From: Anaerolineae bacterium | Lineage (GTDB): Bacteria; Chloroflexota; Anaerolineae; B4-G1 | Length of the DNA: 18,555 nucleotides | Assembly: GCA_030612585.1 (NCBI GenBank) | Contig: JAUWNP010000078.1 | Location: 1 to 18,555 of the forward strand | Reading direction: 5' to 3' | Shown: one piece after another, positions 7,083 through 15,723 of the stretch | Position numbering within the stretch: position 1 is the stretch's first letter | Layout of the letters: every line of letters starts with the position of its first letter | The notes under the pieces: model-generated | The model's database searches: none | Told to the model about the DNA's origin: nothing | Seen by the model: the letters and a program-made list of their open reading frames with translations, nothing else | Position numbers and translations under genes: made by a program

Positions 7083-8087
7083 TTGAAAAGATGTACGCGT
7101 TGCATCTTGCCAGAGACTTTCCCAGGTATTAAGTTCGATGAAGCGGGTGTGTGCAATTACTGTCTCGCTTTCACGGATACTCTTCAGAAGCAGGAGCGCC
7201 TGAAGCAAAGGCTCCGGCAAAAGTTTTATCACATTCTGGAGCAGGTTCGCGGCCAGAACTCGTATGACTGCCTGATGAGTTGGAGCGGGGGCAAGGATAG
7301 CACCTATACCCTCATGGTGCTCAAACAGGACTACGATCTGGACATCCTGGCTTTCACCTTTGACATAGGCTTTACCTCCCCAACAGCCTTTAGCAACATG
7401 CGGCGGGTGTCGGAGAACCTGGGCGTGGATCACGTCATCGTCAAGCCGCGCTTCGATCTGTTGAGGCAAGTGTTCGTTGCCTCGACGGCTCGCGACATGT
7501 ACCCCGCTAAGGCCCTGCATCGAGCCAGCAATATCTGCACCTCTTGTATGGGGATGGCCAAGGGCATCGCTTTGCGGATGGCTATTGAGAAGAAGATTCC
7601 CATCATCGCCTACGGCTGGTCGCCGGGTCAGGCCCCGCTGACGTCGGCCATATTCAAGACCAACCCCCAGATGATGCGGGCCATGCTGTCGGCGACGGTC
7701 GTTCCACTCCAGAAGGTGGTTGGAGATGATATCGCACCCTACTTTCCGGCTGAGCACCACTTCGACGACGCGACGCGGTTCCCCTACAACGTCTCGCCGT
7801 TGGTCTTCCTGGACTACGACGAGGACGCGGCCTACACGCGCATCCAGGAACTGGGATGGGAACTCCCCGACGACACCGATCCTAACTCGACTAACTGCCT
7901 GCTCAATGCGTTCGCCAACGAGGTTCATAAGCAGCACATGGGTTACCATCCCTACGTGCTGGAACTGGCGAATCTGGTGCGTGGTGGGTACCTGGATCGG
8001 GAGGAGGCGCTGAGGCGGGTGGGGATGCCACCTGACCCGGTGGTGCTGACAGCGGTGAGGGCCAAACTGGGGTTGTTGCCTTACTGA
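7083..8087 (+). CDS. PP-loop ATPase, N-acetyl sugar amidotransferase (WbpG/PseA)-like
   Basis: A 334-aa cytosolic protein with an N-terminal zinc-ribbon-like block (C4, C7, C24, C27 in CTRCILPETFPGIKFDE... CNYC) followed by the PP-loop SWSGGKDSTYTL (SGGKDS at 68-73) that binds ATP and adenylates a substrate; a third pair C152/C155 lies in ICTSCMGMAKG. The layout fits enzymes converting a carbonyl/acid group on a surface sugar to an amide or amidine using ammonia from a partner. Start TTG 7083 is chosen over ATG 7038 because AAGGAGGTG sits just before it and because the family begins near KRCTRC. The expected glutaminase (HisH-like) and synthase (HisF-like) partners are absent here. It is the only apparently healthy gene between three broken ones. 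Exact substrate cannot be told. Confidence 0.7.
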   Translation: MKRCTRCILPETFPGIKFDEAGVCNYCLAFTDTLQKQERLKQRLRQKFYHILEQVRGQNSYDCLMSWSGGKDSTYTLMVLKQDYDLDILAFTFDIGFTSPTAFSNMRRVSENLGVDHVIVKPRFDLLRQVFVASTARDMYPAKALHRASNICTSCMGMAKGIALRMAIEKKIPIIAYGWSPGQAPLTSAIFKTNPQMMRAMLSATVVPLQKVVGDDIAPYFPAEHHFDDATRFPYNVSPLVFLDYDEDAAYTRIQELGWELPDDTDPNSTNCLLNAFANEVHKQHMGYHPYVLELANLVRGGYLDREEALRRVGMPPDPVVLTAVRAKLGLLPY

Positions 8088-8462
8088 CCGCCCGCACATC
8101 GGCAGAAGAACAGGCACAGGCCGAGCATCTGCGGTCATATTGCCACCGGGTGGAGGTCTTCCCTGTTCCAAAGTGGCGCTCGCTGCTAAACTGTGCTCGG
8201 GCATTGCCTTCTAGGGATCCCTTGCAAGCCATGTACTGTTACTCCGTGTCTTCTCAAAAAGATGGGGCGAAAGTAGGTCGGATTTGCTATCCGACCATGT
8301 GGCGGTTAGCAAGACCGCCCTACGCTGCCCTTGCCCCAAGATATTGAGAAGATACGTTACTCCGCAGCGATGGAGTGCCGCACCGCCCAGATCGTGCAGC
8401 CACAGCGTGCGTCAGTGTCTACCATTCCCACTGCTAGGTATCGATTCCGACAACGGCTCTGA
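8087..8462 (+). pseudogene. Family-4 glycosyltransferase N-terminal remnant, split by a MITE
   Basis: From 8087 the frame reads TARTSAEEQAQAEHLRSYCH, RVEVFPVPKWRSLLNCARAL and PSRDPLQAMYCYS, closely resembling the N-terminal half of GT4 glycosyltransferases where WRSLL and ALPSRDPLQ follow a VxxVPLP segment. The reading breaks at 8245 at the 110-bp element. Joining 8245 to 8364, which removes the element and one target duplication, continues in frame as AAMECRTAQIVQ, consistent with the family. The frame then degrades and stops at 8460-8462. Its 5' end is lost, overlapping the stop of the preceding gene; the catalytic C-terminal GT-B domain is absent. Confidence 0.72.
8246..8355 (+). mobile_element. 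110-bp MITE (copy 1) with 8-bp target duplication
   Basis: Ends are inverted: GTGTCTTCTCAA at the left and TTGAGAAGATAC at the right (10 of 12 or better). Inside are two hairpins, GGTCGGAT/ATCCGACC (8276-8296) and GGCGGT/ACCGCC (8301-8319), enclosed by a near-inverted GTAGG/CCTAC pair. Perfect direct repeats GTTACTCC flank it (8238-8245 and 8356-8363). It encodes nothing and must be moved by a transposase elsewhere. A second copy lies at 18174-18285 in opposite orientation. Confidence 0.88.
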
Positions 8463-8520
8463 GTCCATCAATGATCAGTTCTTGCCTCCTGCCTGTTTAT
8501 GGAGCGGGTGGCGCGTGCAC

Positions 8521-8549
8521 TTGGGCCAGACGTACAATTGTGGTACAAT
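8521..8549 (+). promoter_or_regulatory. Sigma70-type promoter of the hsp20-lon operon
   Basis: TTGGGC (8521-8526) and TACAAT (8544-8549) are separated by exactly 17 bases, 35 bases before the ATG. The octamer GTACAATT appears twice at 11-bp spacing (8532-8539 and 8543-8550), one copy covering the -10 box, so a regulator site is possible. No CIRCE-type inverted repeat was seen. Confidence 0.6.
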
Positions 8550-8583
8550 TAGGGGGTGGATGTAACCTTTGTGGGAGGGCGAG

Positions 8584-9003
8584 ATGACAGGCAGACGGAC
8601 AGGCGCGCGGCTGGGGTACGTCGGGGTCGAACAGCCGCTGGGCGAGGGATGGATTGTTTGCCGGCACACCTGTGCCTGGCAGCCCCCTACGGACGTCTAC
8701 GAAGACGACGCGGGGTTGGTTGTGCAGGTTGAGATCGCGGGGATGCGGAGCGAGGATTTCTCGATCTCACTGGCAGGGCAGATGCTGGTCGTTGCTGGTG
8801 TGCGTACCGATTCGGCATCCAAACAGATGTATCATCAGATGGAGATTCGCTTTGGCGAATTCCGTGCTGAGGTTTACCTGCCCTGGTCGGTGGAGCCAGA
8901 GGACGTGGAGGCCAGTTACGAGGACGGCTTTTTGAAAGTGTGTCTTCCGCGCCCCATGGCGCAACGTGTGCCGGTCGTTGAGTTGGGCCGGGAGGAGGAT
9001 TAA
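8584..9003 (+). CDS. Hsp20 small heat-shock chaperone
   Basis: Small heat-shock protein of 139 aa that binds unfolded proteins without ATP and holds them for refolding or degradation. The alpha-crystallin domain spans about 34-125: it opens [20 protein letters not shown], has [21 protein letters not shown], and ends with the hallmark GFLKVCLPR (115-123). The N-terminal arm is short (about 33 residues) and the C-terminal tail carries VPVVEL, an I-x-I/V-like oligomer anchor. ATG 8584 is preferred to TTG 8569 because GGGAGG precedes it at good spacing. The stop is 8 bases before lon, so chaperone and protease are very probably co-transcribed. Confidence 0.92.
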   Translation: MTGRRTGARLGYVGVEQPLGEGWIVCRHTCAWQPPTDVYEDDAGLVVQVEIAGMRSEDFSISLAGQMLVVAGVRTDSASKQMYHQMEIRFGEFRAEVYLPWSVEPEDVEASYEDGFLKVCLPRPMAQRVPVVELGREED

Positions 9004-9011
9004 GGGAGCAA

Positions 9012-11534
9012 ATGTCGGACAAAGAGAGAGAGGAAATAGGTGGGTTGGGATTGTTGCATTTACTAGGCCGGCCGGTGGTCACGGGTGGACGCAGCGCTTC
9101 ACCGGAGGAGGAGGAGGGTGGGGTGATCCAGATTCCCTCGCAACTTCCGATTCTGCCGTTGCGGGGCCTGGTTGTCTTTCCGATGACGTTAGTGCCAATC
9201 CGCGTTGGCCAGCCACGCTCTGTGCGGTTGATTGATGACGCAGTAGTCGGGAAGCGGCTCATCGGCCTCGTGGCCAGCCGTGACCAGGAACTGGAAACGC
9301 CGGGGCCGGATGACATTTATCACATCGGGGCAATCGCGGCGGTTCATCGTCTGTTCAAAGCGCCGGACGGGACGATCACGTTAATTGTGCAGGGGTTGTT
9401 GCGCATCCGGGTGGAAGAATTTATCGGCGAGTTGCCCTATCTGACGGCGCGTGTCTCTGCGGTCCCAGAGAATGTCGAGACATCGCTGGAGGTCGAGGCG
9501 TTGCAGCGAAGCATCGTGGAGGGCTTCCGTCGCCTGAGCGAGTTGATGCCCGCGGTCTCTGAAGAGATGAGCGCGGTGATCGTCAACATGGAAGACCCAT
9601 TACAACTCGTCTACGCTGTCGCCAATCTGATGAGGATTGACCTGGAGGATGCGCAGCGGCTGTTGGAACTGGATAGCGTCACTGAGAAGTTACGCCTGCT
9701 GCTGGGCTTGTTGACGAAGGAACTGGAGGTACTCGAACTGGGTCGCAAGATCCAGAGTGAGGCCCAGTCGGAGATGGAGAATACCCAGCGCGAATACTTC
9801 CTGCGCGAGCAAATGAAGGCCATCAAGAAGGAGTTGGGCGAGGCCGACGAGCAGCAGATGGAGGTGGAGGAGTTTCGCAAGAAGATTGAGGAAGGGGGGA
9901 TGGCGGAGGAGGCGGAGAAAGAGGCCCGCCGCGAACTGGACCGGTTGAGCAAACTGCCCACTGTTGCTGCTGAGTACAGTGTTATTCGCACGTACCTGGA
10001 TTGGCTGACCAGCCTGCCGTGGAACATCCAGAGCGAGGACAATCTGGATATCGCGCACGCCCGGCAGGTGCTCGACGAAGACCATTACGACCTGGACGAT
10101 GTCAAGGAGCGCATCCTGGAATACCTGGCGGTGCGTAGACTGCGGGAGGAGCGCAAGGAGGAGTGGGAGCAGGAGGAGCCGGCCGACCTGATCCGGCGCG
10201 AGCGGGAGGGGGTCATCCTCTGTTTTGTCGGGCCACCCGGCACGGGCAAGACCAGCCTGGGGCAGTCTATTGCACGGGCGTTGGGACGTAAGTTTATCCG
10301 CCAGTCGTTGGGCGGCGTGCGCGACGAAGCGGAGATCCGTGGTCACCGCCGTACCTACATCGGCGCGATGCCTGGTCGTATCATCCAGGCGTTGCGGCGG
10401 GTGGAATCCAGGAACCCGGTCTTCATGCTCGACGAAGTAGACAAACTGGGGACGGACTTTCGAGGTGACCCGGCGGCCGCGCTGCTTGAGGTGCTGGACC
10501 CAGAGCAGAACCGCGAGTTTCGCGATCATTACCTGGATGTGCCATTTGATCTCTCCCGGGTGATGTTTATCACGACGGCCAATTGGCTCGATCCCATACC
10601 AGCGCCACTGCGGGACCGGATGGAGATTCTGGAACTTTCGGGCTACACTGAGACAGAGAAGGTGCGTATTGCTCAGGGTTATCTCATTCCCCGCCAACTG
10701 CGGGAGAACGGCCTGCGGCCCAGTGAGTTGGATTTGACCGATGGTGCGCTGCGCAAGATCATCCGCGACTATACCCGCGAGGCCGGGGTGCGCAATCTGG
10801 AGCGGGAGATCGGACGGGTCTGCCGGAAGGTGGTGACCCGCATCGCTGAGGGAGATACGGGGCCGGTGCGGGCAACAATGCGAGGTGTGCCCAAGTTCCT
10901 GGGCAAGCCGCGCTACTTCCCAGAGACGGCGCTGCGCACCCAGTTGCCAGGCGTCGCCACTGGCCTGGGCGTCACAATCGCTGGCGGCGACCTGATGTTT
11001 TTCGAGGCGACCAAGATGCCTGGCAGCAAGGGGTTCATGGTCACCGGGCAGTTAGGTGACGTGATGAAGGAATCGGCACAGGCGGCGCTCAGTTACGTGC
11101 GCTCCAAGGCCAGTGAACTGGGCATCTCCGAGGACTTCTTCGACAAGGCCGACGTCCATCTGCACGTGCCGGAAGGCGCGGTGCCCAAGGACGGGCCGTC
11201 GGCTGGTGTCACTATGGCCACTGCGCTGGCATCACTACTTACCGGTCGCGCGGTGCGCGATGACGTAGGAATGACAGGGGAGATCACTCTGCGCGGCCAG
11301 GTGCTGCCTGTGGGTGGCATCAAGGAGAAGGTGCTGGCAGCCCATCGGGCCGGCCTGGGAACCGTCATCCTGCCGAAGCAGAATGAAAAGGACCTGGATG
11401 ACGTACCCAAAGAGGTGCGCAGAAGACTCAAGTTCATTCTGGCTGAGCGGGTAGATGACGTATTCGAGGCCGCGCTGGGCCAGATAGGCGAGGGCGGTGT
11501 GGCTCTACAAATGAGAAGGCAGGCAGGGCAGTGA
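9012..11534 (+). CDS. lon: ATP-dependent protease LonA
   Basis: 840-aa cytosolic AAA+ protease that degrades misfolded and selected regulatory proteins. Domains: a charged N-terminal extension of about 38 residues, substrate-binding LAN domain beginning [20 protein letters not shown], a coiled-coil segment (about 240-310, ending in [18 protein letters not shown] and following helices), AAA+ module with Walker [10 protein letters not shown] (407-415) and Walker [11 protein letters not shown] (D474/E475), and a C-terminal serine-lysine protease domain with catalytic Ser730 in KDGPSAG and Lys773 in GGIKEK. All key residues are present, so it should be active. AGGGAG precedes ATG 9012. Its TGA overlaps the start of the response regulator. 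Location behind hsp20 points to stress-linked expression. Confidence 0.97.
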   Translation: MSDKEREEIGGLGLLHLLGRPVVTGGRSASPEEEEGGVIQIPSQLPILPLRGLVVFPMTLVPIRVGQPRSVRLIDDAVVGKRLIGLVASRDQELETPGPDDIYHIGAIAAVHRLFKAPDGTITLIVQGLLRIRVEEFIGELPYLTARVSAVPENVETSLEVEALQRSIVEGFRRLSELMPAVSEEMSAVIVNMEDPLQLVYAVANLMRIDLEDAQRLLELDSVTEKLRLLLGLLTKELEVLELGRKIQSEAQSEMENTQREYFLREQMKAIKKELGEADEQQMEVEEFRKKIEEGGMAEEAEKEARRELDRLSKLPTVAAEYSVIRTYLDWLTSLPWNIQSEDNLDIAHARQVLDEDHYDLDDVKERILEYLAVRRLREERKEEWEQEEPADLIRREREGVILCFVGPPGTGKTSLGQSIARALGRKFIRQSLGGVRDEAEIRGHRRTYIGAMPGRIIQALRRVESRNPVFMLDEVDKLGTDFRGDPAAALLEVLDPEQNREFRDHYLDVPFDLSRVMFITTANWLDPIPAPLRDRMEILELSGYTETEKVRIAQGYLIPRQLRENGLRPSELDLTDGALRKIIRDYTREAGVRNLEREIGRVCRKVVTRIAEGDTGPVRATMRGVPKFLGKPRYFPETALRTQLPGVATGLGVTIAGGDLMFFEATKMPGSKGFMVTGQLGDVMKESAQAALSYVRSKASELGISEDFFDKADVHLHVPEGAVPKDGPSAGVTMATALASLLTGRAVRDDVGMTGEITLRGQVLPVGGIKEKVLAAHRAGLGTVILPKQNEKDLDDVPKEVRRRLKFILAERVDDVFEAALGQIGEGGVALQMRRQAGQ

Positions 11535-11902
11535 ACACTGTTCTCGTGGTAGACGATGACCAAGTCTTCAGCAGGCTCCTACGAACAATACTCGAGTTGG
11601 AAGGGTACCAGGTGGCGGCTGTGATCTGTCGAGAGGACGTGGTGCTGGCGGTGCACCAGGCAAGGCCTTCGCTCGTGCTGATGGACGTGCACGTCTCCCG
11701 TGGGGATACGCTCGGCGTGCTGCGTGAACTGCGGGGAGACGAGACGTTAAAGACGATGCCAGTGGTGATGACCTCGGGTATGGACCGTTCCGATGAGTGT
11801 CTGGCTGCCGGGGCTGACGCCTTTCTTCTCAAGCCTTTCCGCCCATCCGAAGCACTGACAGTGATTGCAGATCTAATCAACAGACAGGACATAGACGTAT
11901 GA
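11531..11902 (+). CDS. Single-domain response regulator (receiver only)
   Basis: A 123-aa CheY-like receiver with no output domain. The acidic pocket is VLVVDDD (D8-D10), phospho-acceptor D52 in LVLMDVHV, switch Thr81 in VVMTSG and Lys101 in AFLLKPF, so all phosphorylation residues are present. Starts at GTG 11531 inside the lon stop (GTGA overlap), and its own stop overlaps the ATG of the next gene (ATGA). No histidine kinase is nearby, so the partner must be encoded elsewhere. The tight coupling suggests that it controls, or is controlled with, Lon or the PHP protein by protein-protein contact; this is inference. Confidence 0.93.
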   Translation: MNTVLVVDDDQVFSRLLRTILELEGYQVAAVICREDVVLAVHQARPSLVLMDVHVSRGDTLGVLRELRGDETLKTMPVVMTSGMDRSDECLAAGADAFLLKPFRPSEALTVIADLINRQDIDV

Positions 11903-13638
11903 AAAAACAAAAGACAGGACGGAGCAAACTTCAGTGGAAGCGAGTTGATCTCCATTTACACACCCCTGCTTCCACTGACTATCTTGAACCGGGGGTTTCA
12001 TATCTGGATATTCTGCGGGCGGCCGAACGCAAGGGCCTCGACATTATCGCCTTCACCGATCACAACACGGTGGCCGGTTACCGAGCGATGCTGGACGAGA
12101 TTGAGGCCGTGGTACTGCTTGAGCGTCTGGGGCGGTTGCAGCCGGAGGAGGAGCGGCGACTCAAGGAGTATCGCCGTCTGCGAAAGAAGGTACTTGTGCT
12201 GCCGGGGTTCGAATTCACCGCCACTCTGGGCTTTCACATCCTCGGCCTCTTTTCTCCTGAGACAGACGTGCGAGAACTGGAGTTCATCCTGCGCCTGCTC
12301 AACATCTCGCTGGATAAACTCGACCTTGGCAGCACCGAGGTGGGAGCGACGACCGACGTATTGACGGCCTATCGGGTCATTGACGAGTCCGGTGGTATCG
12401 TCATCGCAGCCCACGCCGATTCCACCCACGGCGTGGCGATGCGCAGGCTGGGATTTGGCGGACAGACGCGCATTGCCTACACCCAGGACCCCCACCTCCA
12501 CGCGCTGGAGGTGACCGACCTTGAGAAGAGGGGACGGCGCACGACGGCGCGTTTCTTCGACGGCTCACGCCCGGAGTATCCGCGCCGTATGCACTGCATT
12601 CAGGGCTCTGATGCCCATCGCCTTGCCCGCGATCCCAGGGATGTCAAGCATCTGGGCGTAGGGGATCGGGTGACGGAGGTGCTTCTGCCCGAGATCAGTT
12701 TCGCCGCGCTGCGGGAGGCATTTCTGGGCAACGACTTTGCGCGCACGCGGCCCTACCGCGCAGCCAAAGCGCCAGTGGATTACATCCGGGCGGCGCGGAA
12801 GGAAGGGGCCACGATTGTGCAGGATTTCCACGTCGGCTACACCCGCCGGGGCGGGCGGCTGCATGCCATTCTGGCTGACGTCTGTGCCTTCGCCAATACC
12901 AATGGCGGCACCGTCTACATCGGCATCAGCGCCAGCGTCAAGGAGCAAGCGGCCGGGGTGAGCAATCCCTCGCGGGTAGTCAAAACGCTCCAGACGGAGA
13001 TTGAGCGCCGCATCACGCCGCCCCTTGAGGCCACGGTGGATGTGAATGAGACGCAGGGGGTGAAGGTGGTGCGGGTGGTGGTGCCTCGGGGCGGCGATCC
13101 GCCCTACGCCATTGACGACAATAAGATCTATGTGCGTAGCGAGGCGGAGACCAATCTGGCGGTGCGGGACGAGATTGTGAATCTGGTCGAGCGGGCGCGA
13201 GCGGGGCACGTGGTTGTACCGGTGGAGAAGCCTGCGGGGCACGTGGTTGTGCCGGTGGAGAAGCCTTCAGGCCACGTCGAACCTCCCCGGACGGGAGTGG
13301 AGATTGTGGAGACCCAGGAGCGCAAGGGCACGCTCTACCACACCATGCGTGACATGCGTAACGGCAACGTGGTCAAGAACGTTACCCTGAAATCGGCGCG
13401 GCGGCTGTGGCGCTACGCCATCACCCAGGCTGAGGAACACCCGGTGGACGCGGGCAAGGTCGAGTGGCACGGAGGCATCGGCCTGCTCAAGCGGCGGGAG
13501 CACGCCGGCCGGGCGCGCTACGATCTGGTACAGCGGGAGGATGGCAAACTGCGCGTCTACTACGGGGTGACGGAAGACGGCATTCACGGGGAATGGGCGC
13601 GGTTGGTGGGGCAAGTGGTGGACGATGTAGCGGATTGA
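11899..13638 (+). CDS. PHP phosphoesterase fused to Schlafen-type AlbA_2 domain
   Basis: 579-aa soluble protein. Residues about 15-285 are a PHP metal-dependent phosphoesterase: DLHLHTP (H19, H21), FTDHN (D54, H55), E105 and H113 in [19 protein letters not shown] (H172, H177), and GSDAH (D238, H240), a nearly full metal-ligand set. Residues about 303-430 match an AlbA_2 (Schlafen, divergent ATP-binding) domain: [33 protein letters not shown], then [20 protein letters not shown] tandem 11-residue repeat [11 protein letters not shown] follows (435-456), acting as a linker to an unrecognised C-terminal region of about 120 residues. AlbA_2 proteins bind nucleic acid or nucleotides, so a nuclease or nucleotide phosphoesterase is plausible. 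It ends the hsp20-lon-regulator operon through a 4-base overlap. Confidence 0.85.
   Translation: MKKQKTGRSKLQWKRVDLHLHTPASTDYLEPGVSYLDILRAAERKGLDIIAFTDHNTVAGYRAMLDEIEAVVLLERLGRLQPEEERRLKEYRRLRKKVLVLPGFEFTATLGFHILGLFSPETDVRELEFILRLLNISLDKLDLGSTEVGATTDVLTAYRVIDESGGIVIAAHADSTHGVAMRRLGFGGQTRIAYTQDPHLHALEVTDLEKRGRRTTARFFDGSRPEYPRRMHCIQGSDAHRLARDPRDVKHLGVGDRVTEVLLPEISFAALREAFLGNDFARTRPYRAAKAPVDYIRAARKEGATIVQDFHVGYTRRGGRLHAILADVCAFANTNGGTVYIGISASVKEQAAGVSNPSRVVKTLQTEIERRITPPLEATVDVNETQGVKVVRVVVPRGGDPPYAIDDNKIYVRSEAETNLAVRDEIVNLVERARAGHVVVPVEKPAGHVVVPVEKPSGHVEPPRTGVEIVETQERKGTLYHTMRDMRNGNVVKNVTLKSARRLWRYAITQAEEHPVDAGKVEWHGGIGLLKRREHAGRARYDLVQREDGKLRVYYGVTEDGIHGEWARLVGQVVDDVAD
13201..13266 (+). repeat. 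Tandem 33-bp duplication inside the PHP-AlbA_2 gene
   Basis: Two 33-bp units (13201-13233, 13234-13266) differ at one silent base (GTA versus GTG, valine) and each encodes [11 protein letters not shown]; a partial third unit (SGHVEPP) follows. The near identity suggests a recent slippage or duplication within a linker. Confidence 0.9.
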
Positions 13639-13701
13639 GGGGCGGCAGATTTTGGAGCGAATGCGATTTACGGAGCCCTGCAACGCTATGTGGAATGGGG
13701 A

Positions 13702-14328
13702 TTAGCTGATTTGCCTGATCTGGTCGAGTGGCCAGAAGACGAATCTGACCTGCCCGGTGATCTGGTCTACCGGCACAGGACCAAAGCAGCGGGAGTCTCG
13801 GGAATCTTTTCGGTTGTCGCCCAGGACAAAGACGTGGTGCGGTGGCACGCGCGTCGGGGGATAGTCCGGCCCACCCTGGCGGATGGCCCACGATTCCTCA
13901 AGCGGCTGGCCGTTGAGGTAGACCTGCCCATTCCGCACCGCTACTGTCTCTCCGGGCAGGGCCACCGCTCGCTTGACCAGCAAGTCCTTTTCCCCTGGCA
14001 TATCAATGATCACCACGTCCCCCCGGCGTGGGCCGTGGATGAAGGAGTAGGTGATCTTTTCCACGATCACCCGCTGGTTGTAGGCCAGGCTGGGCTTCAT
14101 ACTTGGCCCCTGGATCACCATTGCCTGGGCCACAAAGATGTTGATGAACAGGGAGACAAGCGCGGCCAGAAGGGCTGTCCTCAGCCCTTCTCTCAGAGCG
14201 CGCACCGGGTTGGGTCTTGCCTTTCCCGGTTTCCAGCGTGCAGCGTCGGCAACAGGCGCTCTTATGAAGTTTGCAGAGTGTGTAGGGGATAAGATTGCAC
14301 CTCTCCTTTCGCAGTGTGATTGTAACAT
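13702..14328 (-). CDS. lepB: Signal peptidase I
   Basis: Membrane-bound serine protease that removes signal peptides from exported proteins. Numbered from ATG 14328: one transmembrane segment (about 52-70, LLAALVSLFINIFVAQAM), catalytic Ser76 in GPSMKPS, catalytic Lys119 in LLVKRAVALPGE, and the C-terminal GDNRKDSRDSR box. All active-site elements are present. The start is doubtful: the ATG lies upstream of the expected transcription start of a good promoter (14319-14347), while a strong AAAGGAGAGGTG sits at 14309-14298, just before an in-frame ATC (14295). A protein of about 197 aa from that ATC would be a more normal length. It runs convergent to the PHP operon, with 63 bases between stops and no obvious terminator. 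Confidence 0.93.
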   Translation of the reverse strand: MLQSHCERRGAILSPTHSANFIRAPVADAARWKPGKARPNPVRALREGLRTALLAALVSLFINIFVAQAMVIQGPSMKPSLAYNQRVIVEKITYSFIHGPRRGDVVIIDMPGEKDLLVKRAVALPGETVAVRNGQVYLNGQPLEESWAIRQGGPDYPPTRVPPHHVFVLGDNRKDSRDSRCFGPVPVDQITGQVRFVFWPLDQIRQIS

Positions 14329-14347
14329 AATAGGGTATGCTTGTCCA
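14319..14347 (-). promoter_or_regulatory. Sigma70-type promoter of lepB
   Basis: On the minus strand TGGACA (14347-14342) and TACAAT (14324-14319) are separated by 17 bases. Transcription would start about seven bases further, close to the ribosome-binding sequence at 14309, and downstream of the ATG at 14328, which makes that ATG unusable from this promoter. Confidence 0.65.
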
Positions 14348-14402
14348 GGCGGATGGGGTGATGTTTTCTGACAATAGTTGTAATCTCTAAGGGGGTTCTT
14401 CT

Positions 14403-15683
14403 ATGAAGTCTCGCTATCGCTGGTTCGTCGTGTTTGTGCTCTTTGTGTTTATGCTCCTCCACCAGGCCGACAAGTTGCTCATTGGCCCACTGACCACGCC
14501 TATCATGGAGACGTTCGGCATCAACAAGGCCCAGATGGGCGCGGTGTTTACCGGTGCGCTGGTCGTCGGAGCGATCCTGTACCCGCTTTGGGGTTACCTG
14601 TACGACCGGTACGCGCGGTCAAAACTGCTGGCGTTGGCCTCGTTTCTATGGGGCTCTACTACGTGGCTCAGTGCTATCGTGCCCACCTATCCGGCTTTCC
14701 TCGCCACGCGCGCTTCGACGGGCATTGATGACTCCAGTTATCCCGGCCTCTATAGCCTGATCTCTGACTACTTTGGGCCACGGGTGCGCGGAAGAATTTA
14801 CGGGCTGCTGCAGATTGCGATGCCACTGGGTTACATACTGGGGATGGTCATGGCCGCCGCACTGCGCGACGTGGTAGGCTGGCGCGGTGTGTTCTACATC
14901 ACCGGGTCGCTCGGCGTGCTGCTTTCTGCTCTGATCTTCTTCGGCGTGCGCGAAGTCCCGCGCGGCAAGAGCGAGCCGGAACTGGCTGGCCTGGAGCAGA
15001 TCGGCATCCACCGTTTCGATTGGAAGATCGCCCTGGGGTTGTTCCGCAAGCCCAGTCTGCGCATCCTGTTCGTCCAGGGGTTCTTTGGTGTCTTCCCGTG
15101 GAACGTCATCACCTACTGGTTCTTCAACTATCTGGAAACGGAACGTGGTTATTCTCCAGACGCTGCATCTATGGCGATGGGGGTGGCGGTGCTAGTGTTG
15201 GCTTGCGGCTATTTTGCTGGCGGCGCTGCGGGAGATTTTTTCTTCAAGCGCACGGTGCGTGGCCGGCTGATAGTCTGCACGATTGCCGTGCTGCTCGGGG
15301 CTATCCTGCTGGTGCCCACCCTCTACGTCCCGCTGGAAAGCCAGGGCCTCTTCCTGGTGATGCTCAGTCTCACAGCCCTGTTTATTCCCTTTGCCTCGCC
15401 CAACGTGATCTCGACGGTCTACGACGTCACCCTGCCGGAGGTGCGCAGCACGGCGTTGGCTATTCAGTACTTCATCGAGTCGGCTGGCGCGGCGTTAGCG
15501 CCCTTGATGGCCGGTTTGATCGCCGATCGCTCGTCCCTGAAGGATGCTATCCTGCTCATCTGTGTCTCCACCTGGGTGCTCTGCTCGCTCTTCTTCGCCT
15601 TGGCCGCCTACCTGGTGCCGCGTGACATAAAGGCGTTGCGCCAGACGATGCGGGAGCGGGCGGAAACAGCGGTTAGCGGTTAG
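14403..15683 (+). CDS. MFS transporter, spinster-like
   Basis: A 426-aa inner-membrane secondary transporter with about 12 predicted hydrophobic segments. The N-terminal half has the MFS loop-2 signature GYLYDRYARSK, and the segment TRASTGIDDSSYPGLYSLIS with DYFGPRVRGRIYG resembles spinster-like MFS proteins (the eukaryotic spinster family carries lipids or amphiphilic substrates). The substrate of this protein cannot be told. A GGGGG tract precedes ATG 14403. It is divergent from lepB with 74 bases between, so both promoters share the gap. The last residues AVSG and the TAG stop lie within a heptanucleotide repeat (15668-15688), so the true C-terminus may have been altered by the repeat. Confidence 0.85.
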   Translation: MKSRYRWFVVFVLFVFMLLHQADKLLIGPLTTPIMETFGINKAQMGAVFTGALVVGAILYPLWGYLYDRYARSKLLALASFLWGSTTWLSAIVPTYPAFLATRASTGIDDSSYPGLYSLISDYFGPRVRGRIYGLLQIAMPLGYILGMVMAAALRDVVGWRGVFYITGSLGVLLSALIFFGVREVPRGKSEPELAGLEQIGIHRFDWKIALGLFRKPSLRILFVQGFFGVFPWNVITYWFFNYLETERGYSPDAASMAMGVAVLVLACGYFAGGAAGDFFFKRTVRGRLIVCTIAVLLGAILLVPTLYVPLESQGLFLVMLSLTALFIPFASPNVISTVYDVTLPEVRSTALAIQYFIESAGAALAPLMAGLIADRSSLKDAILLICVSTWVLCSLFFALAAYLVPRDIKALRQTMRERAETAVSG

Positions 15684-15688
15684 CGGTC
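15668..15688 (+). repeat. Heptanucleotide repeat AGCGGTT x3 over MFS stop
   Basis: Three 7-bp units, AGCGGTT twice then AGCGGTC, cover the last codons and TAG stop of the MFS gene. A small CTGCT/AGCAG hairpin follows. No T-run follows it, so it is not an intrinsic terminator. Confidence 0.8.
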
Positions 15689-15723
15689 TGCTGGTAGCAG
15701 ATAGCGGAATTTGCCAGCCTGCT

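Noticed and set aside
6945..8204. A 419-residue minus-strand open frame
   Set aside because: It is antisense to the PP-loop gene, whose motifs and ribosome-binding site are clear, and it shows no domain of its own.
9690..10697. A 335-residue minus-strand open frame inside lon
   Set aside because: Antisense shadow of a fully conserved Lon protease.
13690..14292. Plus-strand 200-residue open frame
   Set aside because: Antisense to signal peptidase I, which has all catalytic motifs on the minus strand.
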